Shown here piece after piece: positions 25,739 to 34,335 of a stretch of 64,000 nucleotides of DNA. The notes under the pieces were generated by a model, which worked only from the letters and a program-made list of their open reading frames with translations, had not been told where the DNA came from and ran no database searches. Position numbers and translations under genes: made by a program. Numbering within the stretch: the stretch's first letter is position 1; the number at the start of each line of letters is the position of its first letter. The DNA is from Rummeliibacillus pycnus (lineage in GTDB: Bacteria > Bacillota > Bacilli > Bacillales_A > Planococcaceae), in contig NZ_KZ614145.1 in assembly GCF_002884495.1 (NCBI RefSeq), forward strand, positions 558,001-622,000, read 5' to 3'.

Positions 25739-26563
25739 TTAAGAAGTCTTCTCTTTCAACGTTTTCGTCCGTTTTTTAGTTGTTGTTTTCTTCGTCTTGT
25801 TTAAAGAGGCTTGTAGAGCACTCATTAGATCTGTTACGTTATCTGGAAGTTCTTTTTCCACATCATTTGCCGTAACAGTATGCTCGGATTTTTTCTCCTC
25901 AATTAAATCCATTAATGCTGTTCTGTAATCATCTGTATATTTATCTGGGTCAAAAGCAGTTGTTAATTGTTCCACTAACATTATGGCAGTATCAAGTTCT
26001 TTTTGCACGACCAATTGTTCAGCAGGGATATTCGGAACATCGCTTATACTTCGAACTTCGTCAGGATAGTGAATGGTCTCCATCACCAATGTATCTTTAT
26101 ATACACGAACGACCGCAAGCTGCTCCTTAGAACGAATAATAATTTTAGCTACACCAATTTTTCCGGATTCTTCTAGTGTTTTTCTTAAAAGTGTATAAGC
26201 TTTACTACCAGTGGTGTCAGGAGACATATAATAACTTTTCTCAAAGTAGATGGGATCAATTTCCTCTAATTTGACAAAATCGATAATTTCAACGGCTTTA
26301 TCTTCGTTTTCTTTCCTCAAATTCTCAAGATCCTCTGCATCTAATACGACAAACTTATTTTTCGCATACTCATATGCTTTTACGATATCTTCCTCCACAA
26401 CTTCTTTGTTACAATTCTCACATACTTTTTTATAGCTAATCGGTGTATTACATTCTTTATGAAGCTGTCTAAGTTTTATATCTTTATTTTCAGTAGCAGC
26501 GTGAAGTTTAATGGGAATATTCACTAATCCGAAACTAATACTTCCTTTCCAGACTGTATGCAT
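25739..26563 (-). CDS. ku: Ku protein for non-homologous end joining
   Basis: 274 aa. It binds DNA ends as a homodimer and recruits LigD, chiefly important for double-strand-break repair in dormant or germinating spores. The start MHTVWKGSISFGLVNIP is the family hallmark. A GTG nine bases earlier overlaps the AAGGTGA ribosome site and is discounted. The tail is basic (TKKTTTKKRTKTLKEK), as expected for DNA binding. It diverges from ligD across about 90 bp, the usual linkage (ykoV-ykoU in B. subtilis). Confidence 0.95.
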   Translation of the reverse strand: MHTVWKGSISFGLVNIPIKLHAATENKDIKLRQLHKECNTPISYKKVCENCNKEVVEEDIVKAYEYAKNKFVVLDAEDLENLRKENEDKAVEIIDFVKLEEIDPIYFEKSYYMSPDTTGSKAYTLLRKTLEESGKIGVAKIIIRSKEQLAVVRVYKDTLVMETIHYPDEVRSISDVPNIPAEQLVVQKELDTAIMLVEQLTTAFDPDKYTDDYRTALMDLIEEKKSEHTVTANDVEKELPDNVTDLMSALQASLNKTKKTTTKKRTKTLKEKTS

Positions 26564-26651
26564 CAGGGTCACCTTCTTTTTCTTCTTATTATTAAAAACT
26601 TTGTCCGTTTTTATGTATTAGTTCACATCATAATTCAAAAGATAACTAAAA

Positions 26652-28511
26652 ATGAGAAAGTTGGATTGTATGAAACCCATGCTATTAACGCTTGCAATGG
26701 AAATACCTCAGGGACAAGAATGGTTATATGAAACAAAATATGACGGATTTCGCTGCATGTTAGAGTGGGATGAAGAACCGATTTTAATAAGTAGAAATGG
26801 GAAAGTGCTAAATCGTCAATTTCCTGAGATTATGGATGATCTAATGGATAAAAAAGAAAGTATAAGCCCTTTTTTACCATTAAAACTAGATGGCGAATTG
26901 GTCTTTTTAACGAATAATTTTCAAAGTAATTTTTCGGTTGTTCAAACAAGGGGAAGAATGCGCAGTCAAGAATCGATTCAAAAACATACTTTGACCTTTC
27001 CTTGTCATTTAGTCGTATTTGATCTACTGGAGTTGAAAGGAGAAAGCCAGACAAACCTCAATTTAACGGAGCGTAAAGACAAACTACAAACATTATCTAA
27101 AGCTATTCGTATGCCAATTTCCATCAATTATGAAGATTTCAATCGTCTGCAACTAATCGATGTCTTCCATGATGATCAAGAGTTATGGAATAAAATTATC
27201 ATCCACAATGGAGAAGGTCTAATCGCTAAGAAAAAGAATAGTCATTGGATAGGCGATATAAGAACTACAAACTGGCTAAAAATTAAAAATTGGCGATATG
27301 TCAGTGTTATTTTAACCAAATTTGATAAAAATAATGGTTATTTTAATGGGGCCGTTTATCGAGAAAATAAACTAATTGATGTGGTCTCATTTCGTCATGG
27401 ACTAAAAGAAGAAGAGTTCGGCACTTTAGTAACTTTTTTCGAAGCAAATGGAACAAAGTTAAAGGGAGAAGTTTGGGAATTGCAGCCTTCTATTTGTGCG
27501 GAAATTGCATGTATCGATTTCCTTGGAGGGATGCTGCGAGAGCCTAGATTCCATACATTTAAGCTAAATAAAGAACCCGAAGAATGTACATGGAGACAAA
27601 TGCAACGACAACTTCTCCCCATACCTGAATCTGTGCAAATTACACATCCTGATAAACCCGTATTTCCTTCTCTTGATATACAAAAAGATGATTATCTCTG
27701 CTATTTACAAAACATCGCATCGCTCATGTTACCTTTCCTTCGTAATCGGCCACTAACTCTAATTCGTTATCCTCATGGTGTACCTGGAGAAAGTTTTTAC
27801 CAAAAAAGCAGTCCCGAAAATACACCTGAGTTTGTAACGACTACAAAGGTTGAAGATACACAATGTATCGTTTGCAACAATGTTGAAACACTACTTTGGC
27901 TAGGAAACCAATTAGCAATTGAATATCATATACCATTTCAACCGATTCAAACAGATCACCCAACTGAAATTGTGTTTGATTTAGATCCTCCTTCAGTTGA
28001 AGAATTTTCTTTGGCAGTTGAAGCAGCGCTACAAATGAAAGCAATATTTGACCAGTTTGCGTTAAAGTCATTTATCAAAACATCAGGTGGAAAGGGAATG
28101 CAACTCTATATTCCATTACCAAAAGGTGCATTTTCGTATGAACAAACTGGATTATTTACAAAATTTATATGTGATTTTTTAATAGAGCAAAATCCAAAAT
28201 GGTTTACAATTGAGCGATTAAAAAAGAATCGGCACAACAAACTCTATTTAGATTACGTTCAACATCGAGAAGGGAAAACCATTATCTCTCCTTATTCACC
28301 AAGAGGGAATGACAAAGGTTTAGTTGCGACTCCATTGTATTGGGATGAAGTCAATGATTCATTAAAACCAGATCTATTTACGATTCTGGCTGTTGAAGAA
28401 CGAATAAAGAAACAGGGAAATCCATTTCTTTCATTTAGAGATATGGAAACTGCTAATGGACAATCCTTTTCAAATTTACTTGAACAGTTAGATGGAATAA
28501 AAAATGAATAA
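26652..28511 (+). CDS. ligD: ATP-dependent DNA ligase LigD (ligase plus polymerase domains)
   Basis: 619 aa in the Bacillus domain order: ligase domain at residues 1-300 with adenylated Lys29 in YETKYDGFR, then a primase-polymerase domain from about residue 325 with FDLDPP (catalytic Asp pair) and KTSGGKGMQ. The phosphoesterase domain of mycobacterial LigD is absent, as in B. subtilis YkoU. The start is uncertain: ATG 26652 and ATG 26670 are both in frame and neither has a strong ribosome site. It works with the divergent ku gene. Confidence 0.94.
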   Translation: MRKLDCMKPMLLTLAMEIPQGQEWLYETKYDGFRCMLEWDEEPILISRNGKVLNRQFPEIMDDLMDKKESISPFLPLKLDGELVFLTNNFQSNFSVVQTRGRMRSQESIQKHTLTFPCHLVVFDLLELKGESQTNLNLTERKDKLQTLSKAIRMPISINYEDFNRLQLIDVFHDDQELWNKIIIHNGEGLIAKKKNSHWIGDIRTTNWLKIKNWRYVSVILTKFDKNNGYFNGAVYRENKLIDVVSFRHGLKEEEFGTLVTFFEANGTKLKGEVWELQPSICAEIACIDFLGGMLREPRFHTFKLNKEPEECTWRQMQRQLLPIPESVQITHPDKPVFPSLDIQKDDYLCYLQNIASLMLPFLRNRPLTLIRYPHGVPGESFYQKSSPENTPEFVTTTKVEDTQCIVCNNVETLLWLGNQLAIEYHIPFQPIQTDHPTEIVFDLDPPSVEEFSLAVEAALQMKAIFDQFALKSFIKTSGGKGMQLYIPLPKGAFSYEQTGLFTKFICDFLIEQNPKWFTIERLKKNRHNKLYLDYVQHREGKTIISPYSPRGNDKGLVATPLYWDEVNDSLKPDLFTILAVEERIKKQGNPFLSFRDMETANGQSFSNLLEQLDGIKNE

Positions 28512-28630
28512 TAACTTCGATCTCTTCAGCTTTCATTTTTAGATGTTCTTGCCTTCCTGTATTACGAATAAAGTGAAAAAAGAAAAGCAAACTAATAACG
28601 TAATTTAAAAAATATCAAGGAGGCGATCAA

Positions 28631-28804
28631 ATGTCAGAAAAAAATTTTCCGAAATCGCATGGAAGATTTGGTCATGAGGAAATGGGGAAGGACTTTACAA
28701 ATCAGGGAGAAATCTTTGATGGTCCAAAAATCAACATAGTTCAAAAACTATTCAAGAAAAAAAAACAGAAAGCAAATGAAGTTGCTCGACAAAATTTAGA
28801 ATAG
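28631..28804 (+). CDS. Small basic hypothetical protein
   Basis: 57 aa, MSEKNFPKSHGRFGHEE..., with a Lys cluster (KKKKQK) near the C-terminus. AAGGAGG lies 9 nt before the ATG and a strong terminator follows, so it is very likely expressed. It is soluble and probably nucleic-acid-binding or disordered; it recalls small acid-soluble or plasmid-type Bacillus proteins without matching a family I know. It lies 120 bp behind ligD. Confidence 0.6.
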   Translation: MSEKNFPKSHGRFGHEEMGKDFTNQGEIFDGPKINIVQKLFKKKKQKANEVARQNLE

Positions 28805-28816
28805 GCAAAGAATTGG

Positions 28817-28860
28817 CGGTAAAAAAAGAGTTTTTCACTCTTTTTTTACCACTTTTTTTT
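28817..28860 (+). terminator. Terminator after the 57-aa gene
   Basis: GGTAAAAAAAGAG pairs with CTCTTTTTTTACC, followed by AC and eight T. Confidence 0.85.
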
Positions 28861-28881
28861 GTTAGTCCAAATACCTCAATA

Positions 28882-29508
28882 CTAAATGAATTTTGCGATT
28901 TTTTCTAATGGTAATCGTGAAGAATTGTGAGCAGGTACTGCTGCTTTACCAATGGCAATCAGTAAAATTGGTTTAATATGATCTGGTAATTCAAAACGTT
29001 TGGCAAATGCATTTTTATCGAATCCACCCATTGGAACTGTATCGTACCCCATGTCCTTAGCTAAAAGCATAATTTGCATTGAAATTAAGCCAGCATCAAA
29101 AGTTGCGATATTTGTTAATGCTTCTTTAGGAAGATTTGAATAGAGATTTAATGAGTTTTCAATCATCATATTTTTTGTAGCTTCATCCATATAACCAAGT
29201 TCAAAGTTTTGATTGTAAACTTCTTCGACTTTTTTATACATTTCAATGTCACCTAAAACCGCAATAATCGCTGAAGAAGTTTCAACTTGTTCTTGATTAA
29301 ATGCAATAGTACGCAATTCTTTTTTGATGGCTTCATCTTGAATGACAAGAAAACGCCAAGGCTGTAAGTTGCTTGATGATGGAGCAGATGTAGCTTCTAG
29401 TAATAATTCCTCTAATTGTGCTTGAGAAATTTTAAATTGTGGATCGTATTTACGAACAGATTTACGTTCGTGCATAACTTTATTTAAAGTACTATGTGTC
29501 ATTGTCAT
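28882..29508 (-). CDS. NAD(P)H-dependent nitroreductase family protein
   Basis: 208 aa FMN-dependent oxidoreductase. RKSVRKYDP near residue 15 and SAPSSSNLQPWRF near residue 42 form the flavin-binding site, and PMGGFDK with the C-terminal RLPLEKI complete the family pattern. It resembles B. subtilis YodC/YdfN, which reduce nitroaromatics or quinones and answer to electrophile stress. AAGGAGAG lies 8 nt before the ATG. A good promoter is seen upstream. Confidence 0.9.
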   Translation of the reverse strand: MTMTHSTLNKVMHERKSVRKYDPQFKISQAQLEELLLEATSAPSSSNLQPWRFLVIQDEAIKKELRTIAFNQEQVETSSAIIAVLGDIEMYKKVEEVYNQNFELGYMDEATKNMMIENSLNLYSNLPKEALTNIATFDAGLISMQIMLLAKDMGYDTVPMGGFDKNAFAKRFELPDHIKPILLIAIGKAAVPAHNSSRLPLEKIAKFI

Positions 29509-29547
29509 TATTCTCTCTCCTTGAATGGAATATCATGTTGAGATTAT

Positions 29548-29576
29548 ACTATACGACAAAAATATTTTTAATCCAA
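29548..29576 (-). promoter_or_regulatory. Sigma-A-type promoter of the nitroreductase gene
   Basis: On the minus strand TTGGAT and TATAGT are 17 bp apart, about 40 bp before the start codon; an overlapping TATAAT lies a few bases further on. Confidence 0.6.
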
Positions 29577-29617
29577 GTAAATTGCTTGTACTAATACAGT
29601 TAAAGATTAATAGATAA

Positions 29618-29881
29618 TTGAGTCAATCTCATAATTCAAAGTTTTGATATAAAATACGAACATTAAAAGATTAAATTGTTGTGCAATATCTATTAGGATA
29701 TTGTCTAAGGAGCGGAAGATGGCGAGTCCTCGAAAATGCATTCGCATTTTCTTCGTGCATTGCGAATTCAAGGAAGCTTATTCAATGTCCTGTGGGAAAG
29801 CGAGACAAGTGAGACCCCGCAGGTAGCGTAAGCGGACGAGGAGGCTCACTGCTCGCCCACGGAAAGCGCCATCTGGAGTGG
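29618..29881. repeat. Bacillaceae-type extragenic repeat with a 61-bp insertion
   Basis: The core GGAGCGGAAGATGGCGA ... GAAAGCGAGACAAGTGAGAC ... CGCCATCTGGAG is the kind of GC-rich palindromic repeat found many times in Bacillaceae genomes, as I recall. Between the two GTCCT words (29726-29730 and 29787-29791) lies an extra segment containing GAAAATGCATTCGCATTTTC. About 80 bp of AT-rich sequence before the core is shared with the copy at 30.4 kb. Confidence 0.75.
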
Positions 29882-30089
29882 CATATTCAGTAAATAGTAT
29901 AGTTGAAGTGTAATCCGAATTATTGGATCGTATATTTAAATAACATTCGCGTTTTACGACTAGAATAGTATTTATGAAATTGATACACTTATATTTTTTT
30001 AATTTTCAGCACCTTCTCGAAAGTCTAATCCAAAAAGATTTACAGACATATACTAAGTTAGAATTATAATCATGATAGGGGGTGAATTG

Positions 30090-30275
30090 ATGCCATTTTC
30101 TCAACCGAATCCTAGAAGAAGACCAGTCCCACCTATGTATAGACAAGGTTTCGGGCCCCTTTATCAAGGTAGGAGGGAGCAACGATTTTTTTATCCTAAT
30201 CAACAACATAATGTTTCTAGATTTGGAAGATTACCAGAACATTTCAATACTATAATGGACATGCAGGAACAATAA
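30090..30275 (+). CDS. Small proline/arginine-rich hypothetical protein
   Basis: 61 aa, MPFSQPNPRRRPVPPMYRQG..., rich in Pro, Arg, Gln and Phe with no membrane segment. The ATG lies 6 nt after AGGGGGTG; an in-frame ATG six codons earlier precedes that site. The composition is like small Bacillales spore or YppG-like proteins, but no family is recognised. A terminator follows at 30361. Confidence 0.6.
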   Translation: MPFSQPNPRRRPVPPMYRQGFGPLYQGRREQRFFYPNQQHNVSRFGRLPEHFNTIMDMQEQ

Positions 30276-30360
30276 CAAATGGGATAAATATGATGAGGCA
30301 AGTAGGATCAATTATAAGATTATTTAGATAGTTTACCTCGAAGGAAGAAGAATATTCTTA

Positions 30361-30392
30361 TGCACATCATGGGGAATTTGATGTGCTTTTTT
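30361..30392 (+). terminator. Terminator after the 61-aa gene
   Basis: GCACATCA pairs with TGATGTGC and is followed by six T. Confidence 0.85.
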
Positions 30393-30427
30393 ATGTATTA
30401 TATGTTTTCTTTAGAATAATCATATAG

Positions 30428-30580
30428 CTGAGTCAATTTCATAATGCAAAATCTATACTAAAACTCCGAACATTAGATGTTATCTACTTTTGTTCATTAT
30501 GGGGCGGAAGACGGCGACTCCTACGGGAATAGCTTTAGCTAAATACCCCTCAACTAGTAGAAAGCGAAGTCTGCAGCGTA
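30428..30580. repeat. Degenerate second copy of the extragenic repeat
   Basis: The GAGTCAATTTCATAATGCAAA lead-in and GGGGCGGAAGACGGCGACTCCTACGGGAA core match the copy at 29.6-29.9 kb. The copy then degenerates (TAGCTTTAGCTAAATACCCC, GAAAGCGAAGTCTGCAGCG). Only the 5' half is well kept. Confidence 0.65.
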
Positions 30581-30676
30581 AATATTAAAAAATTAATTCA
30601 AGAGTTTTGCGAATAATTTCTCTATCAAATAAATAATCTAATACTATATATATTATTTATGATAGGAGGGGCGTTC

Positions 30677-31000
30677 ATGGTAGACGTTAATGGAATAACA
30701 AAAGATACAGCGACTTTGTTATTGAAAGAGATTGAATCAAGCATTCAGCATTTTACGGAGGATTCCATTCAATCTCTTGATAAGCAAAGGAATTTAGCAC
30801 AAAGAAGGCAACTATTAATTAATGCTTACGCAAAAACTAGTAGTGGAATGACACAACTCATTATGACAGATATGATTAACGAAATCGATCAAGAAATTGC
30901 TCACCTCGAAGAAAATGCTCGATATTGTGAAACACAAAAGGGTTACTATATAGAAATTTTAAGGGTAGTAAAAGAAACTGCGGTAGAATTAAAACTATAA
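30677..31000 (+). CDS. Hypothetical helical protein
   Basis: 107 aa from ATG 30677, behind ATAGGAGGGG; an ATG 18 bp earlier overlaps the ribosome site. It is almost wholly alpha-helical, soluble, with two likely coiled-coil stretches (residues 10-45 and 65-100). The family is not recognised. It lies between repeat-bearing gaps with its own terminator, so it is probably monocistronic. Confidence 0.6.
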   Translation: MVDVNGITKDTATLLLKEIESSIQHFTEDSIQSLDKQRNLAQRRQLLINAYAKTSSGMTQLIMTDMINEIDQEIAHLEENARYCETQKGYYIEILRVVKETAVELKL

Positions 31001-31003
31001 AAA

Positions 31004-31038
31004 TAAAAGCATCTCAAAAAGGGATGCTTTTTATTTTT
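31004..31038 (+). terminator. Terminator after the 107-aa gene
   Basis: AAAAGCATC and GATGCTTTTT form the stem, with a T-rich tail. Confidence 0.85.
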
Positions 31039-31300
31039 ATATGGAATTGTATAGTACAAAATTAAATGGTATCAGATGGTTATTCATCATGAAAAGAAGC
31101 AAGTGGAAACCGAGGTCTGTAGCGAAACATCTAATCGTGATATAGAAAAGTTAATGTGTTGAAATGTTTGCTATTTAAAACCAAAACTCGATTTATAAAA
31201 GTGATCCAAATAAATAATATACATAGAAAATAAATAGATTGGCAATCATGACAAGAGAGGATCCATCAACAAACTTTTCTTTATGGGGGTGTGAATAGAA

Positions 31301-31477
31301 TTGGGGCTAGCTGAAACCTTAACGGTTATATTAATCATTTTAAAAGTATTAGGTGTCATCTCTTGGGCTTGGTGGATTGTTTTGGTCCCAGAAATAGTCG
31401 CAATGTGTATATATCTGGTCGTTTGGTTCGTGTGGATATTTTATTCTGTTAAACAACATAAGCAAAAAGAAAATTGA
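31301..31477 (+). CDS. Small membrane protein, Fragile-X-F-like
   Basis: 58 aa from TTG 31301, 9 nt after GGGGGTG. Two hydrophobic stretches, LTVILIILKVLGVISWAWWIV and the segment after IVAM, enclose a short turn, and the tail is basic. The sequence resembles small phage or Bacillus proteins annotated as transmembrane Fragile-X-F protein. It converges with the 95-aa gene 16 bp downstream. The function is unknown; a phage origin is possible. Confidence 0.55.
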   Translation: MGLAETLTVILIILKVLGVISWAWWIVLVPEIVAMCIYLVVWFVWIFYSVKQHKQKEN

Positions 31478-31493
31478 AAATAAAATTTTAATA

Positions 31494-31781
31494 CTATCTT
31501 TCTTCCAAAGTAAGTAGCAGGAATCTATAAAGTAAAAAGACGCCGAGATATGCACCGGTTATTAAGAAAAATGGATTAAGGAATATTCCGTGAATGGTTG
31601 TCATAAAAACAGCGTGATCAACAATGATTTGATAAATAGAAGTTGATGCAATGCCTCCAAAAATAACAGTTGTGATAAAAGCCAATACATTAAAAATAGT
31701 TCGGAAACTTTTCATTTTATTTTGGATATAAACCATGAGAATAGGAAAAATAATGCTAAAAATAATCAATAATAACTTCAT
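31494..31781 (-). CDS. Hypothetical membrane protein with three helices
   Basis: 95 aa. Hydrophobic segments lie at about residues 2-20, 28-50 and 62-88, with a short basic loop (QNKMKSFR) and a charged end (TLEER). CAGGAGAG lies 9 nt before the ATG. The family is not named here with confidence; similar small proteins occur in Bacillales genomes. Confidence 0.6.
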   Translation of the reverse strand: MKLLLIIFSIIFPILMVYIQNKMKSFRTIFNVLAFITTVIFGGIASTSIYQIIVDHAVFMTTIHGIFLNPFFLITGAYLGVFLLYRFLLLTLEER

Positions 31782-32141
31782 AAATAGGGCTCTCCTGAAA
31801 AATTATTTTTAGCTAATTATGATCTTTATTGTAGTGAAATATACGAAAAAATTTAGTTTGTAAAATATGTATGCTCGTATCTTACAGAGATATTTTAAAT
31901 ACTTATCGCATTTTCCACGGAAAGCGCAGTCATTTGCGAAGTAAGGGTTATATATTTATAGTAAAATCGAATGAAAGGAATCTTTTTTGTGAAATCGCTT
32001 AATATAAAAAAACATCTCTCCTATTGAAAGATGCTAATGTTCATACATATATAGTGTAATTTTTGATTTATAAAGTAAAATTAGTATATAACAATATGTG
32101 TAACAGCAGACTCATAGGAGCCGTATGAGTCTGCTCTTTTA
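31782..32141. other. Intergenic region
   Basis: About 360 bp with no gene. A fragment near 31917-31950 (CCACGGAAAGCGCAGTC, GCGAAGTAAG) looks like the 3' remnant of the Bacillaceae extragenic repeat at 29.7 kb. The right end holds the hairpin behind prli42. Confidence 0.4.
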
Positions 32142-32143
32142 CT
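32103..32143 (-). terminator. Hairpin behind the prli42 gene
   Basis: AGCAGACTCATA and TATGAGTCTGCT form a 12-bp stem immediately downstream of the prli42 stop codon. On the minus strand the T run is missing (GTTACAC), so efficiency is uncertain. Confidence 0.65.
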
Positions 32144-32237
32144 ATTTAATCATAGCTAAACCAAATGTTAACATAGACATAACCATAATTACTGCCATTA
32201 ATATTACGACAATTTTCTGTATTTTCTTATTGCTCAT
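32142..32237 (-). CDS. prli42: Prli42, stressosome membrane anchor miniprotein
   Basis: 31 aa, MSNKKIQKIVVILMAVIMVM..., one membrane helix after a basic start. Length and sequence closely match Prli42, first described in Listeria, which tethers the stressosome to the membrane and is needed for sigma-B activation. AAGGAG lies 8 nt before the ATG. It is short enough to be missed by automatic gene finding. It diverges from the mce gene. Confidence 0.88.
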   Translation of the reverse strand: MSNKKIQKIVVILMAVIMVMSMLTFGLAMIK

Positions 32238-32363
32238 TGCTCGTTCTCTCCTTTTTTTCCTTAAAAATATTTTATCAGATATTATTTATTTAACAAGTAC
32301 TAGAGTTTTCAGAAAAATTTATGTACAATTGTGTTATACAACAAAGAAGGAGTTGGGGGACGC

Positions 32364-32774
32364 ATGGATAACATCGATCATATTGGTATTGCGGTCAAGG
32401 ATTTAGATGAGCGCGTTACATATTATACAAATGTGTTGGGAATGAAACTTATCAATGTTGAAGAAGTAGAGTCTGAACAAGTACGTGTTGCATTTATAGA
32501 TGCAGGAAATACACATATTGAACTCTTAGAGCCTCTTACAAAAGAAAGCGCTATCTATAAATATTTGGAAAAGCGTGGAGAGGGGATTCATCACATTGCA
32601 CTAGCTGTTACTGGCATTGAACAAGAAATGGAGAAAATGCGTGGAGAAGGTGCACGTCTTTTATCTGAACAACCGAAAATCGGTGCTGGTGGAGCAAAAG
32701 TAGTTTTCATACACCCTAAATCATCTTATGGTGTGCTTTACGAATTAGTAGACAGAAGTTCAGCAAAGGAGTAA
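32364..32774 (+). CDS. mce: Methylmalonyl-CoA epimerase
   Basis: 136 aa vicinal-oxygen-chelate protein that interconverts (R)- and (S)-methylmalonyl-CoA. Metal ligands are expected at His6 (DHIGIAV), His79 (IHHIALAV) and the Glu in VLYELV, and IELLEP gives the other strand. ATG 32364 is preceded by AAGGAG at a longish spacing and GGGGGA at a short one; the 11 upstream in-frame codons are not family-like. pccB follows by 7 bp. Homologue of B. subtilis yqjC. Confidence 0.92.
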   Translation: MDNIDHIGIAVKDLDERVTYYTNVLGMKLINVEEVESEQVRVAFIDAGNTHIELLEPLTKESAIYKYLEKRGEGIHHIALAVTGIEQEMEKMRGEGARLLSEQPKIGAGGAKVVFIHPKSSYGVLYELVDRSSAKE

Positions 32775-32781
32775 TAAGCAT

Positions 32782-34335
32782 ATGGATATGTACGATAAAA
32801 TCAATGAATTATATGATAGAAAACGCGAAATCGAACTTGGTGGCGGTGAAGCGCGTATTGACAAACAACATGCAAAAGGTAAGTTAACAGCTCGTGAGCG
32901 TATTGAATTATTACTAGACGAGGGAACATTTGTAGAAATAAATCCCTTTGTAAAACATCGCACAGTAGACTTCGGTATGGCTAAAAAAGAAGGACCTGGA
33001 GATGGTGTTGTAACTGGTTACGGTAAAGTCAATGGTCGTCCAGTTTATCTATTCTCACAAGATTTCACAGTTTTTGGTGGAGCTCTTGGAGAAATGCATG
33101 CTATGAAAATTGCGAATGTTATGGATTTAGCTGCGAAAAACGGTGCGCCATTTATCGGCATTAACGATTCAGGCGGTGCGCGTATCCAAGAAGGTGTATT
33201 ATCACTTGATGGATATGGACATATTTTCTATCGCAACTCTATTTATTCTGGCGTAATTCCGCAAATCTCAGTGATCATGGGACCATGTGCAGGGGGTGCT
33301 GTATATTCACCAGCCATCACTGATTTTATCTTAATGGTTGATAAAACATCTCAAATGTTCATCACTGGTCCAAAAGTTATTGAAACCGTTACAGGTGAAA
33401 AAATTTCATCTGAGGGACTTGGCGGAGCAAAAGTTCATAACTCTGTAAGTGGTAACGCACACTTCCGTGCAGAAAATGAAGAAGCAGCAATTGAACAAAT
33501 TAAACAATTACTTAGCTACTTACCACAAAATAACACAGAAAAAGCGCCAACTGTTGAAGTGGAAAAAGACTCAGAAGATGACTACCGTTCAGAATTACTT
33601 GATCTTGTGCCAGTAGACCAAACAAAGGCATATGATGTACGCAAAGTAGTTGAACAAGTTGTAGATGCTGGTTCATTCATGGAAGTTCAAAAAGATTTTG
33701 CAAAAAATATTGTAGTAGGTTTCGCTCGAATCGGTGGTGAGTCAGTTGGGCTTGTATGTAACCAACCGAAAGTTCTTGCAGGTGGTCTAGATATCAATTC
33801 ATCTGATAAACTTGCACGTTTCGTTCGTACTTGTGATTCATTCAATGTACCAATTATTACATTTGAAGACGTTTCTGGTTTCTTCCCAGGTGTAAAACAA
33901 GAACATGGTGGAATCATTCGTCACGGTGCAAAAATCCTATTTGCTTATTCAGAAGCAACCGTTCCAAAAATCACAGTTATTCTTCGTAAAGCATATGGCG
34001 GTGCATATGTTGCACTTAACTCTAAATCAATTGGTGCAGATATGGTATATGCTTGGCCAAACGCTGAAATCGCAGTTATGGGTGCATCAGGTGCAGCAAA
34101 CATTATCCATGCAGGAGAAATTGCAAAATCAGAAGACCCAGAAGCAACTCGTGCACAAAAAATTGAAGAATATAAAGAAAAATTCGCAAATCCTTATGTT
34201 GCAGCGTCTCACGGCTTAGTAGACGATGTCATTGACCCACGTGAAACACGTATTAAATTAATGCAATCACTAGAAATGCTTCGTACGAAGAAAGAATCTA
34301 GACCATATAAAAAACATGGTAATATTCCATTGTAA
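32782..34335 (+). CDS. pccB: Acyl-CoA carboxylase carboxyltransferase subunit (propionyl/methylmalonyl type)
   Basis: 517 aa crotonase-fold carboxyltransferase, homologue of B. subtilis YqjD. It moves the carboxyl group between biotin and propionyl-CoA. Clear family segments: KGKLTARERIELLLDEG, INDSGGARIQEG with the oxyanion-hole glycines, GPCAGGAVYSPA, and AYGGAYVALNSKSIGAD near the C-terminus. AAAGGAG precedes the ATG by 10 nt. With mce it forms a propionate/methylmalonyl-CoA module; biotin carboxylase and biotin carrier subunits are not in the window. A strong terminator follows. Confidence 0.94.
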   Translation: MDMYDKINELYDRKREIELGGGEARIDKQHAKGKLTARERIELLLDEGTFVEINPFVKHRTVDFGMAKKEGPGDGVVTGYGKVNGRPVYLFSQDFTVFGGALGEMHAMKIANVMDLAAKNGAPFIGINDSGGARIQEGVLSLDGYGHIFYRNSIYSGVIPQISVIMGPCAGGAVYSPAITDFILMVDKTSQMFITGPKVIETVTGEKISSEGLGGAKVHNSVSGNAHFRAENEEAAIEQIKQLLSYLPQNNTEKAPTVEVEKDSEDDYRSELLDLVPVDQTKAYDVRKVVEQVVDAGSFMEVQKDFAKNIVVGFARIGGESVGLVCNQPKVLAGGLDINSSDKLARFVRTCDSFNVPIITFEDVSGFFPGVKQEHGGIIRHGAKILFAYSEATVPKITVILRKAYGGAYVALNSKSIGADMVYAWPNAEIAVMGASGAANIIHAGEIAKSEDPEATRAQKIEEYKEKFANPYVAASHGLVDDVIDPRETRIKLMQSLEMLRTKKESRPYKKHGNIPL

